Notes under the pieces: model-generated | What the model saw: only the letters and a program-made list of their open reading frames with translations | Told to the model about the DNA's origin: nothing | Databases searched by the model: none | Made by a program: the position numbers and the translations under genes | DNA from: Sapria himalayana | Lineage: Eukaryota; Streptophyta; Magnoliopsida; Malpighiales; Rafflesiaceae | NCBI GenBank assembly: GCA_029783825.1 | Contig: JAREIK010014560.1 | Location: 1 to 64,000, forward strand | DNA: 64,000 nt | Direction of reading: 5' to 3' | Part shown: in pieces, positions 51,801 to 63,424 of the stretch | How the letters are laid out: every line of letters starts with the position of its first letter | How positions within the stretch are numbered: position 1 is the first letter of the stretch

Positions 51801-53060
51801 TTATTGTATAGATTTCATAAGTACCTAATCAAATCAAACTAGCATATATGATACAAAATATTAGTAAGCTTTTATAGCTGATATATCCCATATTATATAA
51901 TCAAAATATCCTTAAGAAAATAATATAGTATTCTCAATTTAACTAGTGATAAATACTCAAGCTGGGAATGCGTAAGTAATAAATTCAAAATACTCATATA
52001 TATAAAGAGAGATCTTATTGTTAAAGAAAGAATATATAATTCAACATACTTAATCTCAACTAGAATTTTCGTTAGAGTCTGGCAATTATTCAAATAAATA
52101 ATAATAGAAATAAAAATAAAGCTATACTTTAATTATCTAAAAAACTAACTCACATAAATTAAACTAATAGGACAATCAAAAATAAATATGATTCAAAGAA
52201 GTATAAGATTAAAGCTGAATAATAGCATAATCAAGAAACTTTTAAATATTTTTTCAATTGGTAATAATAATATTTTCAAAATAAGAAAAGAATATAAAAA
52301 TAAAATAAAATTACCAATGATATAAATATTTACTCTTGTGTTGATAATCAATAAATATGAAATGAGAGTAGAAATAAAATAATCATTGATACTTATAAGA
52401 AAAGAATAATTTATTATTATCTTAGAGAAAAATTTTGTATACTCATTCTTAGTATGTGTTGTGATGAATTGACTCTATGAAGACCCCTAGATAGCTCTGA
52501 CTAAAAGTCTCTCTCTCACTACAACATAATACTATCGATCTATTCTCTAAAAATAATATATGATAATTATTTTTAATGACTAATCCTCCAAAAATGAATT
52601 CACTGAACTAAGACTTTCTTCTATCTACCTCTACTGTGATAATCCAGACAATATCAGAAAATTGGATTTCTCAAAAAAATACAAAAGTAACTATACTTAA
52701 TTCTTTCTCCTTTTTTATAGAACTACAAAAACACTAAGTAGGATTTCTACACAAAATTACCATCTTCCATTACCACTCACCACCATATGTTGTTGTGAAC
52801 TGTTAGGGTTTTTGATAAAAACCCATTGCACTTTGCATGCCTCCACCATTCATTATGCCTCTATCATGCATTATGCCTCCACTACCACTTGTCTATCATT
52901 GTGTGCCCCTTGTCGTACATTGTACAGACCTCTTGTCGCACACTGTGCGTGCCTACTACCCTTATGTGAGCACTTGTTTCCCTTACTGTGTTCATTTTTT
53001 TTGTTAGAGATAAGTGTAGTGCCCTTCTATAATTTGTAATCCCTAAATCACATATATATC
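51801..53060. other. AT-rich, no gene; possible antisense retroelement interior
   Basis: No conserved domain was found on either strand. If the primer-site-like motif at 53064 is real, this would be the leader of an antisense LTR element. The plus-strand frame 52812-53039 contains a repeat of 'catgcctccaccattcatta' type and is not a credible gene. Confidence 0.3.
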
Positions 53061-53063
53061 TGT

Positions 53064-53074
53064 CTCTAATACCA
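53064..53074 (-). other. Possible antisense LTR-retrotransposon primer site
   Basis: Read on the minus strand, 'tggtattagag' directly follows '...attgtcaaca', the layout of an LTR end followed by an initiator-Met PBS. The putative LTR would lie at higher coordinates and the interior at lower ones. No gag-pol was identified there, so this stays tentative. Confidence 0.35.
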
Positions 53075-53359
53075 TGTTGACAATTAAAATGTAGAAGAAA
53101 AAATTAAACATTCAATATCAATATGTCATGCATATCATTAGGTTGGGTGATCCCATCAAATAACATGAAATAAAAAGAAAAAAATGTAAATAAAATCACA
53201 ACAGATGTCAACCCCCAGTTATGCATCCATTTAACTCCAAATGAAAAATTAAACATCCAAGCTGAAGATTTTGTTGATTATCTGACCTTCAACTATATCG
53301 CATCGACTGTTTGTCATATAAAACTTGGGGCACCAATTTGTAGCGAAAATTCACTTTTG

Positions 53360-53600
53360 TTATCAATAACAGGAGTAAAACTAGAGTGAGTCAAGATGTT
53401 CAAATTAGTTTTCAGAGTAAACCAGTGTGAGTCAGGGTGTTCAAATTAGTTTACCCCCCGTTTACTTTATCCATATAAGATGAAGTTCATGTGAGCTTTG
53501 CACCCAACATTACATCAGCAAAATGCCATGTTCAGGTTCAGGTGAGCTTTTCATCCAACATGACTACGCCATGTTGAGGTTCGAGTGAGTTAAACCTAGA
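53360..53600 (+). repeat. Short direct repeats 'gtgttcaaattagttt' and 'ggttcaggtgagct'
   Basis: 'gagtaaaactagagtgagtc' with 'gttcaaattagttt' is followed about 40 bp later by a close copy, then a second pair built on 'catgttcaggttcaggtgag'. It could be part of an LTR regulatory region for the tentative antisense element. Confidence 0.5.
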
Positions 53601-53640
53601 TTTGAAAATATTAAAAAATGTGACATTACTTTTTTATACC

Positions 53641-53998
53641 AACTTGAAAATATTACAAAAGAAAAAAAATGCATGTCTTTAGATATTTAAAAACATTAAA
53701 CCAAATAAAAATATATTTACATATTAATGCATTTAAAATGTCAAACATGAAAATACCCCAGCATGTATAGTAATTTTCAAATTCAATTATATATTTAGAT
53801 TAAATATATAAGCCAGTAGAATAATTTTAAATTTCAAAAATATAGTTAGATTATATGTATATATATAAGTTAATGTACAAAAGTTTCTAAAACATACACA
53901 CACACACACACACACACACTTATATTTATATAATTATATCTATGAATATTTTTGAAAACTTATATATATAAATCTACATATATAAATATTATTGAAAA

Positions 53999-54052
<54 letters not shown>

Positions 54053-54209
54053 ATTTTGGAAAGGTATGTCATGGTCTATATATGAAATTATAACTAACCC
54101 AATAGCTAAAAAAATTACTAGCTAAATGCATATATTTGAAAAAAATATATTTAAAGAATTATCAATTCTAATTATATATAAACTAATAAAAAAATAAATT
54201 TAGATAATT
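53641..54209. repeat. AT-rich tract with CA and TA microsatellites
   Basis: (CA)n at about 53894-53920 and a (TA)n run of about 50 bp at 54003-54049 lie in AT-rich DNA. No gene was seen. Confidence 0.75.
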
Positions 54210-55255
54210 ATGTAGTAACAGATTTAAATTAGCTGGAGAAAATCTGTCGTTAATAATTATCTAGGGAAATTCCGTCGCTAAATTCTTCATTTTTATTTGG
54301 GCAGAAATTACAAAATTTCAATGGCAGATTATGTTAGGATATAATTAGCTAGGAAAAATTCGTCACTAATTTATGGATTTTATTAGTTAGAGATATTCGC
54401 TTGCTAAATCCGTAGTTAAAATATGGATTTTATTAGTTAGTGAAAATTCGTCACTAAATCCGTCGCTAAATCAAGGATTTTATTAGTAAAGTAAAATCCG
54501 TCGCTAACTCAATGATTTTATTAGCAAAGAAAAATATGTCGCTAAATCAAGGAATTTATTAGTAGGGGAAAATTTGTCGCTAAATCTATCGCTAAATCAA
54601 GAATTTTATTAGCAAGGGAAAATTCGTCGCTAAATCCATCTCTAAATCAAGAATTTTATTAGCAAGGGAAAATTCGTCGCTAAATCCGTCACTAAATCAT
54701 TAATTTTATTAGCAAGGGAAAATCCATCACTAATTCCATCGCTAAATCATGAATTTTATTAACAACGGTAAATCCGTCGCAAAATCCATTGCTAAATCAT
54801 GGATTTAATTAGCAAGGGAAAATTCGTCTCTAAATCCATCGCTAAATCATGGATTATATTAGCGAGGGCAAATCTGTCGATAAATCCATTGCTAAAAATT
54901 AGCTAGGGAAATTTGTTACTAAATTCATGCTTTTATTAGCAAGGGATATTCCATCGCAATATCCATCACTAAATTCCCCATTTTTTGAGCAGAAGTTATG
55001 CAAATTTTCCGTTGCTAAATTCGTTGCTAAAATCCACTATTTTTATGAGCGGATTTTACGAAAATTTTTGTTGCTAATCCGTTGCTAAATCCCCCGCTTT
55101 TTTTGAGCAAAATTTTCGAAAAATATTTTTTCGTTAATCCGTCGCTAATTTGTTGTTATCTTTTTTTCGAAAAAAAGATCATAAATCCCTTATAATTTAG
55201 ATAGGGATTGATCCATAGCTAAATTCTCTAGCTAAATTGATATTTTCTTGTCGTG
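54210..55255 (-). repeat. CACTA right terminus with ~50-bp subterminal repeats
   Basis: About fifteen imperfect units of the form 'ttcgtcgctaaatcc' plus 'atcgctaaatcatggatttt' plus 'attagcaagggaaaa' run to a terminal 'ttttcttgtcgtg' at 55243-55255. Read inward, the end is cacgacaagaaaa followed by 'tttagctagagaattt' and 'ggatcaatccctat', which line up with the inverted left terminus at 26767 over about 150 bp with gaps. Subterminal repeat arrays of this density are typical of CACTA elements. Confidence 0.85.
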
Positions 55256-55530
55256 AAATAGATGAGATATTTAATTAATAAAATGATGATATGTCATATT
55301 ATTGTTAATTCATAACAAATATGTGATAGCCATAGATAGAAATCTAGAATGCTACTTTCTAGAGCATAATAGTGATTAGTGGGCAAATTTTATGATGAAC
55401 ATCATGTTGGACTAATTGTATGGTGATTAACCTCTGATAAATAAACAAACATAAGTTGCCACTTTGAGAGATAGCCAAATGTTAAAAGTCTTGCATTGAT
55501 TAAAAGCTAGGTTGATCTTGAGGATGATCA
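55256..55530. other. Flank right of the CACTA terminus, unassigned
   Basis: It starts with AAA, a possible target duplication. About 270 bp of non-repetitive AT-rich sequence do not continue the copia RT frame interrupted at 26766. Confidence 0.5.
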
Positions 55531-56790
55531 ATAACTATATGTTTAACTATATATGTATAATTATTTATAAATATTTGTATAATTATATAAATCTCTTTAT
55601 AACTATATTTTATTATATTTGTAACTATGTAAACTAATTTTATAACTATATCCACAACTATATATAACTATTTTTTTAACTTAATTATAATTTATAACTA
55701 TATGTATAATTCTATATAACTATATTTCTAACAAAATATACTATATGTTAAATAATATATATCAATATTTAATTGTATTTTATTATATAAATATTTGTAT
55801 AACTATGTAATACTCTATATAATTAAAATAACTATATTTGTAACTATGTATATAGATATGTATTCATATAATTAATCTATTTATTTGTTTATAACCTTTT
55901 ATAAATTTTATATAACTACTTATAACTACTTGTATGAATATATCTATATATAACTATATGTTTAACTATATATAACTATATTTTTAACTATATATACTAT
56001 AGGTATAAGAACATATAACTATAAATAATTGTCTTTGACTATATGTATAACTATAAAAACATTATACATAAATATATTAAAATTTATAATTAACAACATA
56101 TATTTACTAATATTTTTATATATTAGTATAAAAAATGTCTTTTAGTATATATATACCTATACATAACTATATTATAAATATAAGATATTATAAGAAAAAT
56201 ATATATACCTACATGTATAAATATAAGTTAAACTATATGTGTATATATATGTATAACTACATGTATAACTATAAAAAATTTATACATAACTATATTTAAA
56301 TATATATTTAACAACATATATTTAATATACATTTTTATATATTAGTATAAAAAATGTATTTTAGTATATCTATACCTATACATAACTATATGTATAAATA
56401 TATGAAATTATATAAAAATATATATATATACATACATGTATAAATATAGTTTAACTATACGTGTAACTATATGTATAACCACTTGTAACTATATTTATAA
56501 TTTTATATATAAAACATACACATAAAGTTTAACTATATGTGTATAACTATATAAATTTTTGTATAACTATAAAAAATTATATATAAATAATATAACTTTA
56601 TTTTTAATTATGCATACATATATGTATAAATGTATGTAAATCTATATAATTATTTAAAACTATACATTTATGTATAACTACATATAACTACTTGTATGCA
56701 TGTATCTATATATAACTATATGTTTAAACTATATATAATTATTTATAACTACATATACTATGTGTATACTAACATATAATTATTAATGGG
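55531..56790. repeat. 'tataactatatg' repeat tract
   Basis: About 1.25 kb is dominated by imperfect 'aactatatgtata' and 'tataactatata'. It contains a longer direct repeat: 'ttttagtatat' with 'tacctatacataactatat' at about 56131-56171 and 56351-56391. It lies upstream of the TNP2-like gene and could be part of its long 5' intron. Confidence 0.75.
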
Positions 56791-57054
56791 ATAATACTAA
56801 TTTGTTGCACTAACTTGATTAAATGGCAAAAGATATATAATCAACGATATGTAAGCACATAGCATGAGAGTGTCCGTTGGTCAGGCTCATATATGGTATA
56901 ATACAATTAAGGTACACTTACCTAACCCCAGCCCTTAGGCCTCAGACTCATATATGAACTTGTGTATGACAAAAGATTTAATATCTAATAGTTTGTATAG
57001 AAGAAAATTTGTATTTCTTTTATGTAATTCCTCATTCTAACACTGCATTCTCTG

Positions 57055-57380
57055 TGAGTCTCTTCTCCTTCTCTAATTATTTCTGTGTCACTCTCTTCCT
57101 CTTTTCTTTCTGTGTAACTCTCTCTCTCTCTTGTTTTTTTTTTCTCGCTCTCCTTCTTACTTGTTCTCTCTCTCTCTCTCTCTCCCTCTCTCTCCCTTTC
57201 ACCATTTCGCTCCCCCTCTCTCTCCCTTTCACCATTTCTCTCCCCCTCTCTCTACCCCTTTTCTCTCTCTCTCACTCTCTCCCTCTCCCCTTTCTCTCTC
57301 TCTCTCCCCCATCTATCCATTTCTCTGCCCCTCTCTCTCTCCCCACCTTCTCTCTCCCTCTCTCTCTCTCCCCCTTCAAA
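57055..57380 (+). repeat. CT-rich (TCTC/CCCT) tract
   Basis: Imperfect CT repeats ('ctctctctccctttcacc' twice) precede the transposase gene. Open frames rich in Ser, Leu and Pro (57009-57386) reflect composition only. Such CT tracts are common in plant 5' leaders. Confidence 0.8.
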
Positions 57381-57660
57381 CTTTAAATGTCTTTCATTTT
57401 TGCTTTCCTTTCTTGTACATTATCGTATTTTGATCCCTTATCTAGGAATACCATGGTATTTATTAATCTTTATCATGCTAAAATTACTTTATCTATTCAT
57501 GTAGATTCTGCAAATGCATTGCTTCGATATTCATGTTATTTAATTTTTAAATATTTATCTACAAGTAATTTTATTTAATTATTAGTATATTTTGAAGTAA
57601 TAGAATGTTTAATTCAAAATAATATTTGAGCATTGTTTTTTGTAAATATAACAGGGAAAA

Positions 57661-60600
57661 ATGAGTTCATATCATAAGTGGGTGTACTAAATGTTTATTA
57701 ATGGAATTTTGAATAAAGATTTTTTTAGTGGCTTAAAACTTTCATAAATTTTGCATGTAGTCAATCGAGATGGATGGATGGAGAAAAAGTTAAGTCTCCA
57801 TGTAATCATCGAAATTGTCAGAATATCCCTTTCGTGATGTAAACACTATAAGATACCATTTGGCTATGTATGACTTTATGCCAAATTATTTTGATTGGAT
57901 TTATAATGAGGAAAGTACAATGGCGCTGAACATTGACCAAAATGAGGGTACTGAATCATTTGCTTGTGGTGAAGAAGCATCAACACATACCATAGAATGA
58001 TCATGGAAGCTGCTGGTGCTGACTTCAATAAGGATTACATGGATGACCACTTAAGCCTGAAGCTCATAAATTTTATGAAATGCTTAAAGCTGAAGATAAA
58101 GAGTTGTAGCCTAGTTGTAAAACACATTTGCAATTGTTACTTGTGGCTCGACTTATGAGCATTAAGTCAGATTATCATATGTTTGAGAAATTATTTGATC
58201 AAGTGTCAAAACTGATGAAGAAGATAGTCCCGGATAATAATTTGATCACTAATAACTTTTACAATACTAAAAAGTTACTACGAGGAATGGGTCTACCAGT
58301 GGAAAAAATTGATTGTTATTTCAATGGATGTATTTTATATTGGGGTGGTGTTAGTGATTTATTAGCTGTAAGTTTTGTGATCATCCTTGATTTAAGAAGG
58401 CATCTCGTGTTGTAGATACGCACCAAAAATTGAAAGTTGCATTTAAAAAGATGTATTATTTTTAATTAATTCCTCGATTACTCATACTATATTCATCTAA
58501 TGATATAGCAATGATATGAGGTGGCATTCTGAGTATGAGGTTGAAGAAGGGGTAATGCGGCATCCATCAGATTCACTTGCTTGGAAGCATTTTAATTATA
58601 TACATCAAGATTTTGTTGCTGAATGTCGAAATGTGAGATTGGGCCTCTTCATAGATGGATTTCATCCATTTGAGCAATCTGGACAATAGTATTCAGCATG
58701 ACCAGTGATAGTGGCACATTATAACTTGCCTCGATGGTTGTGTATGAAGGAACAATATATGTTTTTGTCAAAGTGGTTCCAGGGCCTAAAATACCGAAAG
58801 ACATGCTGGATGTTTTCTTACAGCCTTTTATAGTAGAGTTAAATCATTTGTGGGATGTTGGTGTGAATACATATGATATCTTAAAGAAGCAAAATTTATT
58901 ATGCTGGATGTTGGTGTGAATACTCCAACCAGACAACATATTCAATGTTGTCTGGCTAGAGTATTGCAGGATGATTCGCATGCCCACATTGCATAAAGAA
59001 TTATGATGCATTTACCCTCAAATTTAGTGGTAAATAGTCATGGTTTGAAAACTATCGTAAGTTTCTACATACGAATCATCCATTTCAAAGAAATAGAACA
59101 ACATTTTAAAAAAATAAAACTGTTATGACAGTTGCACCAGTAGTTCATTCAGGATATGATATTATGACCGAGATTTAGTGTTTGTGTTTGAAGAAGGTAG
59201 CTAAAAAGGATGCTACTAGAAGTAATAGACCAATAGGTAAAATATTTGGCGGTAGTAAACATAGTATATCTTGGGACTTTCCCTATTGGAATTCCTATAT
59301 AATTCATCATAACTTAGATGTAATGCATATTGAAAAAAATGTGTTTGATAATATTTTCAACACTGTCTTAATGTAGATGCAAAAATAAAAGACACTTAAA
59401 ATCAAGACAAGAGCTGAATGATTAATGTTGGCATCCTAAATTTAAACTGAATGAGTCAACAAAAAAATTCACTAAGGCTCGCTACACACGTGATAAGAAA
59501 GCAAGATAGATATTATGTGAATGGGTTAAAGATTTGAATTTCCCTGATGGATATGTGTCAAATATGGGTAAATGCGCAGATATACAAATTTGAATGAAAA
59601 GTCATGACGATCATGTATTTATATAGATATTAATACCTATTGCATTCCGTGAATTACATCCCCTAAGTGTTTGGAAGGCCCTTACAGAACTTATTTTGGT
59701 TTTAAATAGCTAACTACAACAATAATCAAAATATATAACATTGTGATTTTGAAGAATGACATTCCACTTATTATTTGTAAGCTTGAGTGGATATTCCCAC
59801 CGAGTTTTTTTTACTGAATGGAGCATTTTCCGGTCCATTTGGCATATGAAGCAAGGATAGCAGGGCCAGTGGAATATAAGTAGATGTATCCTGAAGATAG
59901 GTAAATACCTATAATCTTTGTTTTATTATTTCATATATAAAGTAATATTATAATTTAATATAATTGAAACCTAACATTGTAGTTGTAGGTATCTTCGTAA
60001 GTTGAAATTGAATGTTAGAAACAAGATAAAAGTTGAATGTTCAATTTGTAATGCATATTTAGTAGAAGAAGCATCATCATTTTGTTCTTATTATTTTGAG
60101 GATCATGTTAATACAAATTATAGAAATGTGCCTCGGAATGATGAAGGTCATGTAATGGTAGAAAATGATTTTCTGGACAAACTATCTATCTTCAAGCACC
60201 CTGGAAGAACATTTGGAAGAGCAATAAAAAGATGTATGATAGATGAAGAGTACAAAGCAACCCAGAGCTATGTTTTACTTAATTGTGAGGAGGTTGCACC
60301 ATATATTGAGTATTTATACCCAAAATGGTTGCAAGTTTAATCATATTTAAATCTATCTTTAATAGGAATTATTAAAAATTGATATACATTTTTATCTCTC
60401 TTTTTATATTTGTGCATTATTTATGCTGAGCAATTAAATTATAGGCAACCAGCAATTTCCAGCAATTATGTCGAGTATATGCTAGAAAGTGAATTTGCGA
60501 ATTGGTTCAAAAATTATGGGAGAAATATTAACTTTTAAATTATGGAAAAATTTAATTATTAGTATCTTTTATTTGTTAATATCATTTTAAAATTTATATC

Positions 60601-61335
60601 ACAGGCAATTGATCCTTCATATGGAGATTCAAATATTTTTATTCAGAATCTAAGTAAAAGCTCGTTTAGATATGTGACAACCTATCTTGGGTATTTTATC
60701 AATGGATATAAATTTAAAACAATCGAACATAATTCTTCTGAAACAACAATGAATATTGGTGTATGCATTAAAGGCTCGGGTTATAGTGTAGATGATATTA
60801 ATTATCATGGTCAACTCAAACAAGTTATTGAGTTAGAGTACCATGGACTCGAAAATAATAGGATTGTATTATTAAAGTGTGAGTTGTTAAATCCTGCATG
60901 AAATGTGAGAACAAAGATTCATTTGGATTATAAGTTAGTAGATGTTAACCATAAATGAAGATCTAATTGATATGAGCCATTTATTATGGAAGTTCAAGCC
61001 GCTCAAGTATATTATTATACATATCCGAGTTTATCTCGTGATAAGAGTGATTGGTGCGTGATTTGCAAAATCAAAGCTCGATCAAATTTTGAAGTACCAA
61101 CATCACAACAAAGAAGTGCAGACTTAGATATTGCACCGGTATTCCAGGAAGACGACATATATAATATTTAGCCTGTGCATATAGATGAAGATCAAGAAAT
61201 TTTTTGTTACTCAAATAGTGGCATAATAGAAATTGAAGATGATCAATTTCAATCTGAAGATGAGTTTGAACTTCTATCGAATCAGAGAAAATATCAGAAG
61301 ATCCATTGGAGGATGACAGTGTTGCCGATAATTAA
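57661..61335 (+). pseudogene. CACTA transposase TNP2-like gene, decayed
   Basis: TNP2 is the DDE-type catalytic transposase of CACTA elements. The start at 57661 follows an acceptor-like 'ataacag' and is confirmed by an N-terminal transposase-associated domain (MSSYHKWVY, DGEKVKSPC, IPFRDVNTIRYHL, PNYFDWIY). Then come Transposase_21 motifs: LMKKIVPDNNLITNNFYNTKKLL and KIDCYFNGC (58225-58340), MRWHSEYEVEEGVMRHP with AWKHF (58515-58600), LGLFIDGFHPF (about 58638, first Asp), and LDVMHIEKNVFDNI (about 59312). Near 59790 'KLEWIFPPSFF' leads into 'MYPEDR', a spliceable intron at 59901-59988, and YLRKLKLNVRNK. A DUF4216-like part follows (GYFINGYKFKT, VIELEYHG; 60680-60880). The C-terminus is acidic, ending at TAA 61333. 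Many stops and frameshifts (for example 57689, 58000 and 58375) inactivate it. Confidence 0.88.
59901..59988 (+). other. Intron in the TNP2-like gene
   Basis: An 88-base GT-AG intron ('gtaaat' ... 'gttgtag') splits an Arg codon in PEDR|YLRKLK. Joining restores the family order, which supports both the frame and the splice sites. Confidence 0.75.
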
Positions 61336-61472
61336 ACTATTATACTTGTATTATAATATTAAACTATCAAAGAGTAGTATTTTGTTGAAATCTATCAGTG
61401 TGTTTTATTCTAAAATGCATGCTTGTTCATCATATCTGTATTATTTGTTCTATGTTTTATTTTGTATAGCAG

Positions 61473-63424
61473 ATGGTGCATAAAAGACGTGGCCATGGGG
61501 GAGTTCGACGTGGATGCAAAAATGAACCAAATTCATCTAGTATGTTACATCATGTTGCAGAATCAGTACAATCTCATGTCCACCATATCCAGACTTCAAC
61601 ATCAAAATCACCATCTCCATTTCTATCAGCATCACCATCATTGAGACCTCTACTATCGCCTTTATCAGATATAAGCCCACCATCCATTATGCTTCATGCA
61701 CACTCTTTTGATCCATCTCTATCTCCTACACCACATTTTAGAATGATAGTTTCCCATTTACAAAACCAATGACATCATCAAATGTTGTGCCTTCCTCTAC
61801 ATTCAGTCTAAGTTAGTAATTGAGATTATGGATGAGAGGTAAAAAAATGTAAATATGACTTGAAAGAAAAAATCTGATGTTACTATCAGTGGCTTTTTTT
61901 AAAATATATAGTTATGATTTGCTTGTTTTCAATGTTATTTATTTATTTGTATAGTTTTATTCCATCTCACAAGTGCTTGACTATAATTATAAATTCTTTC
62001 AAGAAAATGGCTGATTCTAAAGTTTTCTCTTGAAAGAAAGTTTCCGAATCAACAAAAAAGTCTTATTTTAATGATAGGTAAAAAATAACAAAACAAAAGC
62101 ATTGAAAAATAATTATCTAATTACTTAACTATTATGTTGGTTATTATTCAAGTAGTAAATAATTATGTTCTTATTAATATAAATTCTTTTGTGATTTTTT
62201 TATATAAAGAATAAGTACACATGGGCACTCAAATTTGATGTAAAGATAAAGTCATTATGAGAGATCAAAGCTAATCAATTGTATTTTGATTTTGTCCATA
62301 AATTGAATAATATGAAAGAAAGGCCTGATTTTATATCCATTGATTACTGGCCCAAGTGGCTTAAGTATTGGAGGAGCCGGATGTGAAAAAAAAAATCAGA
62401 TATTGCCAGCAAAAATTGACAAAGTGAGGTAGCTAGACTAGGTAGAGAAAACTATCGACACACATGATGGTTGAAGTCGAGCATTGAGCATGCTCAAGAT
62501 TTGGTACAATTTTAAAATTATAAACATTTATATATTTAGTGTTTGTCCTAATAGTCTAATAAATCAAATATATGCAACGTTTTATTAATTTTGTTAAAAT
62601 TTTTGATCATTTGTTATTTTATGACTTAATAAATACATATTTTAGGCAGGATAATTGGGTTGAGATCCCAATTTTATGAGATTTTTAAGAAGATGCATGT
62701 GAAGAAAGTGGATGGTCAGTTTGTTGACAATAAGACTCAGATGATTACTGTAAGAATCTATTATATTTATAAAATTTTATAATATTACAATACATTTTGA
62801 AAGATATTTGGAATGCAAAATAATTATTTTATTTTTTGTATATCTATAAATGTATTTTTCACTATTTTATCTCTGGAACATTTGGAGGAATGTGTGACAA
62901 CTACTTCTCAATAAGTTAAGGGTTCTATGGATCTTCAACCAATTGACTATGATCCTATTTATTTGGAGACCATAAGAAGCAGTGAGTGTATGAAATTGGC
63001 TCGAAGGGAGTGCCATTTTGTTGTAGCAGTTGTGCTTCTAATTCATCTATCTCAACAATAGTGGATGAGGTGGTCGAACAAGCAATGGAAACAAATGAAC
63101 GTATTGTATTTATGGAGACCGAAATGAAAAAAAAGGATGAGCAGATATCTCATTTGAAGGAAGAAATAAATAAAATTAAAGAACAAAAAGATGAGTAGTA
63201 TACTAATTTGAAGGAAGACATACAATAAATGAATGAAGAAAAGGATGAGCTGATTACTTATTTGATGGAAGAAATGCAAGAAATTAAAGAAATAAATGAT
63301 GAGATGAAAGAAATTAAGAATGTAATGCAATAGCAGATGTCCTATGTAGAGTCACAATTAGCTGCATTTACGTAATAGATAGCATTACGAGATCTAGCTA
63401 TGAAACCTCACAGGAAAAGCTAGC
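61473..63424 (+). pseudogene. CACTA second gene, Transposase_24/TNPA-like with coiled coil, decayed
   Basis: CACTA elements usually carry a second gene whose product binds subterminal repeats or has the Transposase_24 (Ptta/En/Spm) domain. The first exon 61473-61772 begins MVHKRRGHGGVRRG and is Ser/Pro/His-rich. After an intron-like gap, 62210-62500 reads KYTWALKFDVKIK, FDFVHKLNNMKERPDFISIDYWPKWLKYW and SDIASKN, matching the Transposase_24 order (P-x-W-x3-W-L-x-YW). Next comes the segment near 62655-62750 'MHVKKVDGQFVDNKTQMIT', where the family has THTKKDGxFVDxRS. A heptad-rich charged tail (62986-63310: ETEMKKKDEQISHLKEEINK) predicts a coiled coil. Stops at 63196 and 63226 and a frameshift before 62980 break it. 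It lies 140 bp after the TNP2-like stop, on the same strand. Confidence 0.8.

Larger units (their letters stand above)
26767..55255 (+). mobile_element. Candidate large composite CACTA (En/Spm) element or nest
   Basis: The left end at 26767 starts cactaaaaaagaa and the right end at 55255, read inward, starts cacgacaagaaaa. Both resemble the plant CACTA terminus CACTACAAGAAAA. Both are flanked by AAA (26764-26766 and 55256-55258), fitting a 3-bp target duplication, although AAA is common here. Subterminal regions also match as inverted copies. The distance, 28.5 kb, is large and the interior holds hAT, copia and a further CACTA left end, so it would be a heavily invaded element. Against simple pairing, the interrupted copia does not resume at 55256. 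The alternative is that 34459-55255 is a separate nested element and the 26767 end pairs with something beyond the window. Confidence 0.5.

Noticed and set aside
52799..52830. 'gttagggttt' as telomere repeat
   Set aside because: It is a single occurrence, with no tandem TTTAGGG.
57009..57433. Ser/Leu/Pro-rich frames
   Set aside because: They are translations of a CT-rich tract upstream of the transposase gene.
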